NCBI GenBank assembly: GCA_030141605.1
Contig: JAQGDQ010000001.1
Location: forward strand, 1,584,501-1,648,500
Direction of reading: 5' to 3'
DNA length: 64,000 bases
Source: Tubiluchus corallicola
Taxonomy: Eukaryota; Priapulida; Priapulimorpha; Priapulimorphida; Tubiluchidae
The first letter of the stretch is position 1; every line of letters begins with the position of its first letter. Below the pieces are notes generated by a model. That model worked only from the letters and a program-made list of their open reading frames with translations. It did no database searches and was not told the DNA's origin. Shown here in pieces: positions 33,640 to 48,600 of the stretch. The translations under genes and the position numbers were made by a program.

Positions 33640-36600
33640 GTAAGTAATAAGCATTTCTTTAAATTGACACTTACGATTTCAAATCTAGGACTGAGTGGCA
33701 GGCCTACTTAATTCAGGTTGTTGTGACAAGAGTGAAATTTCACTGATTATCGAGATTTACCATCCAGTCTAAGATGAACCGGTAGAGATGTTTCAGTTAT
33801 GCTTGGACACGTATAGACCTACATTTTACTTAACAAGCCATATTGCCTAAGGACGTTAATGATAACGATAATTATCAATTATCATATCTATACGCAAAAT
33901 TTTGTTTTTATCGTTATCGTATCGATATTATTCTAGGAATATCGTTATCGTGTCGAATTTGCCCCTTATCATTGCTTATCGCTTACCTTTATAAAATTGC
34001 TTCACTGTGCTTTTCTATTTATTTACAGTAATTATGCAAAAAAGTAGATAGAAAGAATTATTTAAAATTATAATCTTCATTGTTGTCATCATGTGCCCAT
34101 TACGTCTATTGTAGACATTGGGCAGGTAGAATTCTAAAATAAAAGAAATCTGCCCTCAAGACAGATAAACAAGGCAGTTAATCCAACAAAAGACTAGACA
34201 CCGTTGTGCTAGGGACTTGTCAGCACCACTTCCAATTTCCAATATTAACTTGTTAGACGCTGAATTATTTTCTTGTATGTTTGCCTGGCAATAACAGCTA
34301 TATCCAATACTTGATACGCACTACTTAGCACATTTTTAGTGTCATTTTCCCAGTCAAGTGCAGTACGCGTAGCTAAACATTTTTATCGTAGTACGTTTAT
34401 CTGTCTCAGCTTACCTATTTATGAATCATTGTGGTATCAACACAGAGAATTTCATGCAGGTGACTTACACTGCTTCAGCACGGTCAGCAGTGACGACTGA
34501 CTGTTTAGCGACTATATAGCGGCATTTATCAGAATCATTTTACTTTTATTAGTGAAGGTTCAAAAACATTCGCCGTCTGTAAGTACTGCAAACGAAAGTA
34601 CTGCTCACATCTCATCTGTTTCCTGGTTTCTTAGTTCTTACTCTGCAAGCACTAACGGCTGCATTTGTCAACCTATTCTATTTACATAAGCACTTTGTAT
34701 ATATGCGAAGTTTGTCCTCTGAGTTCTAGAAATTTATCCAAGCAGAGATACTGGGAGCACATAATAATATAATTATGCGTTATTAGGCCACAGGAAAACT
34801 GACTAACAGTGACAAATGTAGATTCGTGAAGCTAGATCTTATAGTGGCTGCCTATATTCATGTTGTGTATAGTACACCATCTTAATGTTACTTAATATAA
34901 GTGTTGAATGTGATAGCACATTTAAGTAGAATGAATGTAATTAACATTTCATTTTATATTATGTTTGAGGCTCCCTGAAAAGCAGTCTGGCAATGATATT
35001 AAATAAATAGATAGGCCCATTGAGGCTTGAGCTAAAATATAGTTTTTCAAACCCAACATTAACAGTAAATTTTAATAGTAAACAATTATAGTAAAAAATG
35101 TGTGTTCCCACTATAACAACTATTTCTGTTGTTAGAAAAATTACTAACTTCAGTATCCTTCGAAATGATTTATCATATCGTCTAAAAATATATTATCGTT
35201 ATCGTATCATTGGAAAAAATTGTTGTATCGTATCGTCATCGTACTGGTAAATTTGTATCATTTAATGTAGCCAGGGAAGTATGAAACCGCGGAAAAACAG
35301 TTGTCCGTGTGCATGCTGCAATGGAAACTTTAAAAATAGACAGTGTTTACGTTAAGTTTGAAATTTCCAAAAAAAAGTCAATGGTTGATATTCAACTATA
35401 CACATCAGCTCAAACAGAAATTAATACTACGATAAACTTTCTAAAAAGTGAAAAGTGTTCCCTGTTCTGAGCTCCAGCCTGATTGTGCAATCAGAGTTTT
35501 GTAAATTTGTACGTCAGTTGATGAAGTTTGAAATTTTGGTTTTAGATTTTGTAGAAACTACAGTAATCTTCAAGTTCGTTTTAAATTAACTTGAAATGCT
35601 TGTATTCTTGGCCTGGCGCATCCTCGGACAAACAGAAAAAAGCATGGTATTATCGCATATTAATATGGTATATTTAGCTAATTTAGTATCGATAATACAT
35701 TTTGCATGCTTTGCATTAACACAGTTGACAAGAGAATAGCCAAATGATCACGGTATGTATTTAACGGCCGAAGCTAAGAACAGTATTGTAGCTTGTCAGT
35801 GAATTGATGAGTGATCGAGGAGTTCAATACTCGCCATAGAAACTTAAATGGTTTCATTCGTTTTATTGATGATTCTGGCTGTCATCACATTCACATGTGA
35901 CCATTGTATATTAGTTCTGTCTCTTCTAAAGTCTCATCTCATTCATCAATATTCTTTTTATAGTTTAGCACTCTGGAAGTTCAAAGCCAACACCTACTGG
36001 CAAACCTACAACCCTATAGCTGTGAGAGGAACAAAGTCTCACTCAGTATTAAGAATAACCCTCCAAGATGAGGTTGAACTTCCTATTGAGGAGGTCGTGC
36101 CTCCCAGCCACTGAATACTGGACACCGACTTGCAGTGTACCAGTTCTGATTAGCTTTAACAATTAGGTTATTAGTATGGCTGTTCTTATCAGTAGTTGGC
36201 AAGAAAGGAAGTTCGTTACCTTCAAAGGGATTTTCAAATTATTAATATATTTATATAAGAATATACGTATGATAGTCTTGCTGAGATTCTAATATTGGGA
36301 TTTATCATTGAAGTTCTTAAATTTGTTGCTGAATAGTTCTTTTTGTGGTCGCTTCAGAGGAATAGCCCAGAAATCAGTCTTATTGCACAGTTTTGAAGTG
36401 TGTTTAATTTTGAAAAATATTCTGCTTTGACATTCTGAAGTAACATGCAACTATATAAAAAGTGGGGCATTAGTGACGCATTACTAATGTTTTATGTGTG
36501 AGAACTTCTTGTGTATTCTGTCAGTTACCCTCAGACTTGGCATAGACAAGCTATATTGGCTACCATCTTGTTATGAAGCCTACAAAATCATTTAGCCTGC

Positions 36601-39600
36601 AAAGTTATAATTATAATGATTCAGTATTCTAATTTCATGATGAATTCATCATCATTCAGTAGCAGCAGCGCACACAGCATACTATGCATTTAGCAGGCAC
36701 TGATTACACGTCGGCAATTTTTGATAGTTCACAAGGAAGTGTGAATCAATCAACAATGCTGTCAGGAAGCCAGCTGCTAATAACGTCCATTTGCAGTCCT
36801 TCAACATCTGGGCATAAGAAGGCTCATGTGCAGCGACTATTAGAGTAACTTGTGCCTGATTTACACTTTGCTTCCGCAAGAGCGCAAAATATGCCAAAAC
36901 AAAGTCCATGCTCTGGTCACCCTTTAAAATTGCTCAGTTTGGAACGCTCCCACTTGAGCACATTAGCCGAGTGAGCACACTTAATAACATTAATAACAAA
37001 TCGTCCTATAAATGTCGCATGCACCTGACTAAACTACGTAAACAATCCACATTAATTTTAATACTTGGAAGCAAAATCCAGGTAGATGCCTTTTTGTTTT
37101 TACATCCATTACCATATTCATTGGTTATAACTAAAAAAATTCAAGTAAATGTCTTTTTCTAAAAGTAGGTATGTATTAAACATGTTTAAAGCCAAACAAA
37201 TTCAAACAATAAATTTGGTAATAATTCAATAGGCAAGCAAGCAGTTTATCTGGAACTCCCTCTCATCTATTGTTAAACAATCAGTATCACTGGCTATTTC
37301 CACAAGGAAACTGAAACATACCAACTAAGTAGGTTTCAAAAGTCAAATCATTTAAATGATGTTAACTTTAATTCAACTTTTGTATGTCCACGTCCCTGGT
37401 AACTGAATGAGACTCTTTATATTTCAGTAAATACCAAGTTTCTTTAATTATGAATTTGTAATCTATATAAGAAACATTTGTAATATATTATATTTGTATG
37501 TATGTAGTGTGTAATATCAAGATAATTTGGTGTAAGTTTTGTCTGGCATATATTATATATTTTACTATTGTACTGTACTGTACTATGCATTGAGTTTGCA
37601 CCTATGTATGTGAATGTGCATATCGAATTATTGCTTTTAGTTTTCGTTTTATGCTCTCGTAGTTTTTAGTTTTGCACCGATTGCCTTTGCCTTTAACAGG
37701 TTCTCATTTTATTGTAATCCATTTTTTTCGGCAAATAAAGTATTTTCAGTTCATTGTTTAGCCATGGAATACTTGGAATTCATGCAAACCCTCTTGTAAG
37801 ACATTCCACTGGCCCACTTACTGCGCGAATATTGCTCATAATTTATTGGTTTCCGGATGCTAAATATAGGTATTATTTCTTTTCTCTAGCCCTTTATAAT
37901 TCTATCGATGTCTAACATAGGTACAAAAACAAAGCCAGCATAGCTTTGTAAACTTATTAGTGACCTAAATTTCTGAAAAAATGAGAAAGACTTAATCACC
38001 CGTACATTTAATTGCTACAACGTTTAAAAGATTTAAGTAATTTAAAATTTTAGGTTGTTTTGCAATGGTGGGACAGATTTAAACAGTATCTTATTTCGTT
38101 TTTGCAAACAGCTGCCTAAGCTTGGTGTTTAAACTGTTGTGCTTAAATTCATGAAATTCTCCCCAGTGTGAGCCCTGTGATCAAGGTTACAATATACATT
38201 TCAGAGTAATGCTAGAAGTTTATGGGAAGGGAAAGCCCCTGTGGGGTTGCTGTAATGTGAGTAAATGTTTTTTCTAGCATTTAGAAGCAATTATGGCTCC
38301 TGTAAGGGTAGTATCTTTGTAGCTATTAGTGAATGAAATCCATTTAATTAACTAATAGACCTATACTGCGCCATCGTACTCTGGCAGTAGATTTCGTTTC
38401 GGTTTTAAGGTGTAAATACTGACGCTGTAAGGTCTATGAGGGCTGATTGGCGAAGCTTAATTATTGGAAACATTGAAAACGTACGGCGAAGATTTTATAT
38501 GTTAAATTTAACACACACCTGACTTTGTCTAGTGCCATTCACTACTTGACAATGTTCGCAATTTATAACGTTTATTATTTTTATAATAAATTGTGTTTAA
38601 TGAAATCGTGCCACATTATCGTAGAGTTTTTCTTGTCATGATGTATAAACTCTTACATGGAATTAGATAAGTTTGCAAGGCTTGGATGAATTCAGATTTC
38701 AGTTCCAAATCCGTTAGGGGGCCGTATTTGCACTTTAAACCGAGCCATTATGAATAAGTCATGCCTATACCTGTATATTATTACGTTGAAGTGTGACTAA
38801 CCAGTCATACGATGATCGCGACTAATTATCACTTGATTATGCCTGCTCGAATGCAGTTTATTCATGTGTAACTGAACAATTTACCCTATTTTTGCATTTT
38901 GGTTCCTGTCTCGGGTCTTAAACAATTCCAACTGAGCCCTTTACCTCAGGTGTCTCCCCCTGCAGGTTCTGTGAATTCTAGTACAGTATGGTTTCAAAAT
39001 TATTCAATGTTGCGCATGTTGGCTTCTATCTGAAATCTTTAAAGAATTCCAACATTTTAAATGCATGGATAATGGGTACACACCTGGGTGTGTTTGCGAG
39101 TTAACTTAGTGGGTAACCTTAAGAAAAATGGATGCCTAACATTATGGTAATAAAAAAATCAGTGTATGGGTTCTCTTAGATTCGCGCAGCTCGCGGTTTC
39201 GCCATCATTTTTGTTTGTGTTGTTATACCTCCTAAAACTTGTATAAAAATATATCTTCTCGTGTTCGTTTCAGTTTAAGATTGTTTAAGATTGCTTTTAT
39301 TGCCTCAAGGCTATCAGTTTGCTAAAACAACCCATTTTCTGATCTTTCGAGTCATTTTAAATTTCTTCGATTTATTAGATTTTTGTGCATTAATTTAGTG
39401 CTAACTATAATAATAGTCAAGTGTGATCAAACCTTTCATATTCACGGCATTATTTTTCATTTCATACAGTACATATGTACTCACGCCTAGATATTTCACC
39501 ATTCAAGGTTATAACAACCAAAATGTTTCCATGTAGAAACGGTTATAGCTTGCAGCTATAGTTGTTTTTATTAGTTTGTGTCTGCTGGCTTAGGACTGGT

Positions 39601-42600
39601 GCAACCAATATGAAGATCTCTCCTGCAACCTGTAAAGTTGTAAACTCTTGATTAATGAGCAGGTTTACGGTGACAGAGTTATATTCATGATCGGCTTACT
39701 AGTTCTTATCAGGCTTTACTGAAACCTGCAATGTTCTTTCTAGTTGTACTTGCAGTAATGTATAAGCAGGATTTAGTATGATATCAAAAGGTTAGACCGG
39801 ATAATTGATCTGATCTATTGGTCATGGGTGGACAAACAGTGTAATCGGGGTCAGTAAATACTACCTGATCAGCTTGCTTAGTAAAATGTTTGGCTAGTGT
39901 TATCAGTATCATGGAAAATAAATGAATTATAAATTTACAAAAAAATTGGCCTTAAGGTTATATTCAAAGCCTGTTCCCCTTTTAAGGTAATTTTGACGTA
40001 GTAGTTTTTGAGTAGATTTTGACTTGTTGTAGATCGATCGTGACGATCAGTGATTTTTTGATAGATTTATCAGTAATTAATCGGTATCAGTGAGCAATAG
40101 AAACATCGTGATATCTTCACAAATTGTTAATTGCAGAAAATTCTCAAGCCGGTTGGTAACGGCATCTGGGCCTTAATGCATTCATTATATTCGTAATTTA
40201 ATTCGTAATAACTGGTGTACCTTATTTTGGTTTTACTACTATTGATTTTTGCCATGCCTTTTTTCTGTTTATAGCATGCAATACTAAATTTTACTGCTCT
40301 GCTGCGGTGTTCTATTGCCATACCCTAAATTAAGTACAATTACACTTAAAAATCTAGATAGCGTTGTTTCACTGTCATCCTTTGTCGTGTTTCTATGTAT
40401 TCTTTACCGTCTTGTAATAGGTACGTGGTTCTGAATGACCATAACAGCTTTATGGGGAGAGTGTTGCAAACTTAACTGCGTCCTTGTATATTCAGTTATA
40501 CTGCTAGATATACAGTTATTCTGTTTTCGCGGGTTATTGACCTATATTAATGGATTGTTAATAGTTTATAAAGCAACCTATTAGTTCCTGCAGCAGAGTA
40601 ATATGGTTATAACAGTACTTAGATGAATTTTGAAACTACGCGTAGGGCCTAACCAGAATGTCATTCCATTTTTGACTAAGAAAGTTGAGATATTTCACAT
40701 CTTTTTGGCGCTTTTAGGAGAAAACTTCACCTTTGAGACCTTTTAAATTCTAAATTAACGAACAGGTGGGCCCTACATGATTAGGTCATCATTATGATTA
40801 CATTAATTAATCTTGATATATCTTCACCCGACATCAATCAAAATGATTTCCATCAAATCGCGCTGTGACAACGCACGCGCTAATGCCCATGAACTCCAAA
40901 TCGCTTATAATTTATGCACAACATCAAACAGATTTTGCACAATCTAAGTAATTGGGTGGCTGCATTGGGCAATTATATACAAATAATGGAGTTACACTAT
41001 ACTGATGATTCATCTCGCTTGCAAGCAATTGTATACGTGTGGATTTAAGAATCTTGCTTCTTTTGATGCTTTAGAATAATCTCCTGGTAAGGGTGTCATT
41101 AATTCATCTCCAAATTGTCCAGAAATTCGCTTGAATATTTAGGGTTTAGTTTTGCCTTCTTACCCTCTAAGAATTGAAAAGAATGCTCATTAACGTTACA
41201 TGCATCTGTGTCATCATTATCTAAGAAATTATTATTGCATTAATAGAAGCTAATGTACCTTTAATAACGTGTTTTGAGTAAATGAATTGGCTAGTCTAGG
41301 TTTTCCGGTCTCCAGGGAACTCAATTTTGCAGATTTACTGTAGGCTTATTAATTAAAGGAGGCTAATTTTCAAAGACGCTGTGTAAGATTCTTTTAATTT
41401 GTCAGGTTTTTCGCTAATTGAGCCGGTGGAACTGAAGACATTCTTGTCTGTTTTCCTAAGTTTTTGTGATTCAAGAAGATTGATCAAGACTCAAGCGAAT
41501 CAGCGATGCTACAAATCGCGAGAAATGGCTTCTGGAACTAATTAGTTTACGAAGAAAGTTTAATTTTCGAACAATATAAAGGCATATGTATTGATTAGTG
41601 AATTGATGTTTTATTCTTAGTTTTCTATATGATTGCATAAAAAGAATTATTATTTCGCCAATTTAAAACTTCAGCTTTCATTGTCTGTTTTAGACGGCGA
41701 AACTTCATTTGTGCAGCTTTTTTGCGTCAACGTTTTCTTTTGCCAAAATAAGCAAGAAAGAGACGTGTTGTAATTTTGTAAAGGTTAAAAAATTATGTTG
41801 GCTGTTTTTATATATCCTTGAATGATACATAACTAACAGAGTTAATTGGTTCATTTGGTTGGTGATGGGTTCATTTTAAATCAGTGACAAATACCAAGCT
41901 ATTGACTGAATGTGTGAATTATTGGTTAGATGAATTAAATTTGTTTAAATACTTATGCACTAGTACTACTGTATTACTTAAGCACAAAGACACAGTCACA
42001 CAGTTTACTTCAAATAGCTAACTAAGGTTATGACAGAAGGTCAAAGCCCAGAGATTGTACTTTTTATGCCTTTTTAACACAAATAGCTAACTAAGGTTAT
42101 GACAGAAGGTCAAAGCCCAGAGATTGTACTTTTTATGCCTTTTTAACAAATGGGTGTATGCATGTATTAGTAATTCTCAGTCGATCAATTGATGAATGAT
42201 CTACTAGTTTCCACTGCGCATAACCACTCACTGCAAATTGCTCTTATTTTACGAGCATGTTAATTTGGTTTCTACGACACTTGCGGTCGCAGGTGTTTAA
42301 TGTTCCTACAGGTAAACAAATTATATCTAAGATCAAGCAACATAACATGGATGTGCTGTACGTTAACAGGCTCAAATAATTGTAAACATGACTTCTCGAT
42401 GTTCACACCTTACAACGTGAAATGTTTTGGGTGTGGTGTTAGCGCATCCTTAGGGGCAAATCTGCGCTTTTGTGGACAATCCACAATTTTTTTCTGCGGG
42501 AAGAGTAAAAAACAAGTCTGCTTGTCATCACTTTTACTGTTTATTGGCTTTTAATGGCAATTTGGTTCGGTTAATTCTTTGTCTGCTTTTAGAAATTGCT

Positions 42601-45600
42601 AAAAAAAGTCTACTTTGGCAGTGCCACCCAAGACCAATGACCGGAGCATATATGAGTGTACAATTGAACTCTGAAAAGTACAAAACACATACGACACAAG
42701 GGATGCTACAAAAAGGCGTTTTGCTTTTTTATGTTTTGAGGCTGTGCATAGTAATCTGAATAAGAAAAATATAACTTGGCAAATTGAAGTTTTGTTTGCC
42801 AGCACCGGGAATGGTTCAATCGTTACCCGCCCGCGCTTCGAAGGCGCTACAGCTAACCGACTTAGAATCTAACTGGCTCGTACCCTTTTAAAAGTGGGTA
42901 AACTTCTTACCGTCCTTCCCAATTTACGAAAATAATATTTTTCGCAATCGCTGTTGTCACTTGTTGTCTATTTTGTAAACACGTTTTAGGGCCTTGAAAA
43001 AGATTTAAACTGGATTGTACTCGAGTTCAAAGCGAAATGCTGCAGACTGCATGTGACAAGTTCATGGTTAGGCAAACACTGTAATTTTGGGACGTTTTTT
43101 CAATATATTTCCTTAGTAGAAGAGCTTGTAAGGACAGAAACTCATTTGTCCTATGTAATGCAAAAACCAGTGTCATATCGGTTTCTGTTTCACTTGTTGA
43201 AATTAAGAGTTTTTACTTACGGAGCTTAAAAAAGCGCGGGAATGTTCCGTGCACTGCATGTTTAGTGTGCTGATTGCTGAATGCTGTTTAAAGGAAAGAA
43301 CGAGTCACTCAGTATGTTGGATTTATTTTACTGTTATCACTTAAACTTAGCAAAGAAATTGGCAAAAACTTTCTATAAAGCATAAATCTAAAATGTGCTA
43401 CCTCCGAATAGAAATTTTCAGGCGTGATGATTCAGTGGTTGCGGCCATTCATTTGAAAATTATGACGTAACTAGGAGACTTCGTGATTTTTCGTAAGCGC
43501 ATTGTGGCTTTCCGTTTGCGCGCGCTGCTTAAACTAATTCAAATTTCTGCAACTTACCTAATGTTCACGCAAAAATATTACAAAATTAGCTATCTAATTT
43601 TATTGTAATAACACACTTTTGACGAAGGTTGACAGTGCGCTACTTTTCTTTAGGATGAATGACGTCATTGGAAAAAGAATGGGCATTGAAAATGAGAGTG
43701 CCCAAGCATGAAGTCATGGCGAATTTAAAGTTATTTTACTAATTAAACAAGGCGTTTATTGCAATTTTATTACTAAATCATTCTAACGTTTTTCGCGAAC
43801 ATTGAAATAAGCCTGACTTCCCAGGACGCTTGGCCTTTCTTTTAAAAGGTCAATTTTCAGTAAATAGCCTTAAATGGTTGCTTCTTTTTAACGGACTTTA
43901 ATAGAAATTGTTCCTACATGTTTCAAGGTAGTTAAACAACCGTCCATTTGTAAAGTTGTTTGTCCGCATTTTTAAGATTATTAAGCGCAGATTTGTGTTG
44001 ACTTTACTAACATTTTAACAAAACGCACTATTGTTGTTACTGTGTTCCTGCACGACGATCTTGTCTTCGTTGATCCCACGTAAACACACAGTATACAAGT
44101 TACTGTATGCAAAAACACTATCCACCTAAGATAAAAACAGCTTATCTTGTGTATGTTTAATATTTGCTTGTATATAACACCTTAGAATGAGACCTGAATT
44201 CTTAGAATCTTTAAAGCTAATTATTCGGTGTTAAGCTGGTGCATTATTGATGAAATTTGCTCAACAGATCTGCGCGCTGGCCTTCCTTGAAGTGTATTTG
44301 GTTAACACTTAACGTCTCTAATGAACTCGATATAACAGTGAAATGGGACGTTGGTGTCCTATCACTTTGCAAGTGAGAGATTGATGACAGTATAAGCCAT
44401 ATTTAATTGCGTCATTCAGCAGCCTCTCCTCCCTAGAATTTCAGGGTCTGCAATATTTATGAACTCTAGCAATTTAATTTCTGCAGTACTAAATGCCAAC
44501 AGAGACAATATGTTTTAGATAGACTAAAAGGTTTACTGTAATTGTTAAGAACGCTTGATCGTGAATCTCCATGCAAACATGGCTACGCTTTTCCATTTTT
44601 TTTAATATGATGACAGTCTGACAATGTTGTATAGATAAACGTTATAGAGTCTGTGACTAATGGCAATGGCACAGTTAAGCTCTATTGTTGTTGTAGAAAA
44701 TTATTGGTTACGGCTAGGTTTGTAGCATGTTTCTGTTTTTGAAAATCCTAATTTTTGTCTGTATGATTTTTCTTTAATATTCCGATAAAAACATTGGCGT
44801 GTTGATTGAAGTGACAGGTATTATTAGTTTGTAGCTATCTCGTGTATAGTATATGAGACTCATGTATAGTATATAGTAGTATGTATAGTATAAACAGTAT
44901 ATAGTATAGTATTATATCTTATGTGTATAGTAAATTAATGGACGTGCGACAAACGAATTTAACAAATACATTATGCTGAACAACTCCTCATTGTATTTTT
45001 TATATTATAATGTCTTGTATATAAATTAAAAAGCAATTTCATTACTTTTTAGTGGCAATTGTCTCATTCGTTGCACCCAGTTTTGTCTAGGTCTATCTCG
45101 TTTGATGAGAATATCCGGAATTCTATTTTCGCTGTAACTTCTAGGCCGGTATCTGCCTTGGCTCCATAGATAAGTTGGTACATGTAATTGGAATGACTCA
45201 TCATAATCCCATAGTGTATAATAGGTTAGGTCATTTGGCTGCATTCGTCTGCGTGCATTGATCTATTGATTTAGTAAAATGGTTATGTGGTTTCAAAACT
45301 CAGTGACAATATTTGCTTGTCAATGTCTCCATGCATGCAGCTGTATGTACGAGGAGGAATTAGCTGTCATGTTAATTGCAGTTATCCGCACTGTACTTTT
45401 GTGTGGCCAGGAAGAGATGAATTTCGATTTCTATCATGCGTCAAATCACGTCGATTCGAGCAAAATAGTTGATGGGGAAATTACGCTTTACTGAAAGAGA
45501 GATTCTCCTTAGCCTTGCACTGCAGAAGTATTAAAACAAAACTAACAATAAGTTTCTTTTGAAAATTATTGCCATTCTGTAGCTATACAGTAACCACAAT

Positions 45601-48600
45601 AACTTTTCATTAAATTAATTAAATTAAATTAAGTTACATTCGTAGTTTTAAGTACCAGGCATGCAACGATTAATGGTGTGGAGCTATACCCGTGACCTGT
45701 GCATTCACGATTGAATTGTGTATACCCATTGACCTTGGATCATTGACCATTTCTAGCAGCTTTTAGTTGTAAGTTGTTGTAAGAACCCGGATGTAATACT
45801 TGGACTGTGTACCCTGTGTAGGATGCAAGTCACTTTGACGTAAACAACTTTATTGGCCCGAGCTGAGATAAAAGCTGACGCTGAAAGATCTCAAAATAGA
45901 CAAATATGAGCTCATACAATCAGTTGATTAAGGACGTACATGTGGAAAGATTTTATCGGCGAGTTTCACCTCAAAATAATCATAAACCAGTTAGTCATTG
46001 TAATAAAATAATTATACAAGCACATACTTGCATATCATTTCACTTTGACTAGCGGTTAACTTGCAGTTGCAGAATGGCTTAAAATATAAATTAATTCTGT
46101 AATCAATACATTTGAATCTACAATCTATATATTAACTTTTAGCTGTTTTGCGTGGTTTGAAGTTTTGTAATTTTACACATGCTGATATAAGACTGCTGGT
46201 GAAATAATTTACTTAATTGAGTACTGCGTTCTTGTAAATGTAGAGTTTACTGTATACTAGTATGACGTAGGTCAAAATACACCCACGTCTTGTCTTTACG
46301 CCCACACAATCCCAGTCTAGACTATGTTTTTCAGATCATTTCTGTTCAGCAATGCAGAAATACATCTAGTTATATTGGAAGTTTTATGAAGGCCTATTAA
46401 TGGCGTTTAGGGCTATGAATTCAATAAAACCCTGCAACTTTGCAAGTTTAAGATTTCTAGATAACGACTACGTTGTGTGCTGCTGCGTGAAAGTGTCGTC
46501 CAATCTAACGAAAGAATGGCTTATTGACTGCCTCATTTTCCTTTGACAGATTTGGAAATTCTATTAAGCTTTAATTTTAGAAGTTGTTATCGTCGAGATA
46601 ACTCAACTATTTTTGCATATGGTTGCGCCTCTCTCTCTCTCTCTCTCCCCCCTCTCTCTCTCTCTCTCTCTCTCCCTCTCTCCCTCTCTCCCTCTCCCTC
46701 CCTCTCTCTCTCTCTCTCCCTCGCTCGCTCCCTCCCTCCCTCCCTCCCTCCCTCTCGCTTTCTTTCTCTTTCTACCTGCCACTCTCCCAAATTGCGTGCG
46801 ATCGAGCATTCAATAGCGAAGATTTGAAGTGTTGAAAGTCTTAGCTGGTGCATACTGTAGTTCAGCGTCATGGATAATCCTCCAAGATGAGACGCTGAAC
46901 GGGCAAAGGTGTTTTAATGACAATTAGAAGTGTATGTCTTCTTTAAAAATTAGAGAAACCAACCATCCAAAAAATATCGTTTTTACTTAATTGCAAAATA
47001 TGTGGGCTCGTAAAAATAGTTTAAAGATCACATCTTGTTCTTTTTTGCCATTCTTTTGCCAGTTTTCTTTCTACTTCCCTTCACTTACATCTTTATAATT
47101 TTATTTTACAATTACAGTTACTAGACATTCTTGAACTTTGTTTAAAAAAAACACCACTTGAGTGCTTGAACTTAGTTGCCTTTCTACTTAGCCCTCATAT
47201 TCTGGAAACACTTTCACAAATTCACTCAAGTTAAAGAACTATAAAGAAACAACAGGAGTTATGAATTATATTATATTAGTAGACAGTGCGAAATCGTTCA
47301 TTCAAAATATACATTGCAATAATTAATACAATGCTAAAGCATTAAGTCACACATTTGAAATATATAATACATTACTTTAAGTGGACATATTTCATTCTAG
47401 GGAATAGAAACTCTGATTAATAGTGAAAAAACTCTTGTTAATAAATAAATAACATATAATAATTATGAAGTAAAATTTATTTATAGGAGATTTTTAGTTT
47501 CAAAGACTTTTACAAAATTGTATCCTTTATTAGAGTTAAATTAGATTTTATTTGAAAAGAGTTAATACTGCCTTCTCTTCACATTGTCATCCAACCACTG
47601 CAAATTCATTAATCCTTAAATAAGGGTAAAGGACCCATTTGTCGTACGTTGTCCTTGCATTTAGCTTACTTCCATTAGTTATTTTATGTTTTTATTGTGT
47701 TGAACCCTGTGTGCAAAATAAAATTATCTACTGCTACTGCTACTACTACTAGACTGTTAGCACAGCAGATTAAGTACTAAAACAGTTTTTCCCAAAAACG
47801 ACACGTGAGTTTACTAATCAGTCCCAGTGCTACTTATAATTCTATCCTATGTCTATCTATAATTTTTTCCTTGCATTTTACTTTTTGCATGATGAGTGTG
47901 ATGAAGTTGCGATAAAATGTCAATGACAGATGGCTTTATAATAACAGAGAACGTTTTTTTCTGCCAAGAGCACACGGTTTGCTTTTCTTAACTGTGTTAA
48001 GTTGTTAATAATTGCCTGTAAATAATCAATAATTGTGGTAACTTAATTGTTGTAGATGTGTTAAAATTGCGCAAGAGCGCATCTGCATTCAGTTTCAGTT
48101 TGTGTACATTTTTGTGATCATAGTTTATCTCAGATGCCCACATCTAAACAAGAATTTCTTAAATACCTCTTGCGGGTTTCTAAAAGCGTTTCGGCTGCGG
48201 ATGAAGACGCGGGAGTCGTCATTCCTCAGCATCCCACTTGGTAACTGAGGGATGTGAGTCAGCCATTACGCATGCGCGGATTGCATCTTCCGAATTCATA
48301 TCTTGAATTGTGAACACTGGCGTCGTCGATGTGTGAATGAATACCACGTAATGCTTAGAACATCTATAATGTATGTGGTTTATGATATATTGTTGGTGAA
48401 TCCAGGAAATATAGTGAATAACGTGTAAATATACCTGGACTGATTACTGTGATGTCTGCGTCACAAGACTCATTAACCAACAGAGTTCTTAGTTCGAAAA
48501 TGCGTCACACCATGTTGAAGATTAATTACTCTAGTGTTCTTGATTAAACTGCTCTCGAAGACCAGCTCGAAATATCAATCTTTGTCTTAATCTTCGACAG

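Noticed and set aside
35848-36114. 88-codon plus-strand ORF ending DEVELPIEEVVPPSH
   Set aside because: The last 50 residues look protein-like, perhaps transposon-derived, but I could not name a family and the N-terminal part is low-complexity hydrophobic. Not supported as a gene.
42790-42870. Possible tRNA on the minus strand (GCGC stems around TTCGAA)
   Set aside because: A GCGC/GCGC anticodon-like stem is present, but the A and B boxes are not correctly placed and the T and acceptor stems fail.
46543-46871. Several overlapping ORFs of 67-94 codons on both strands
   Set aside because: Ser/Leu and Arg/Glu runs produced by the CT microsatellite.
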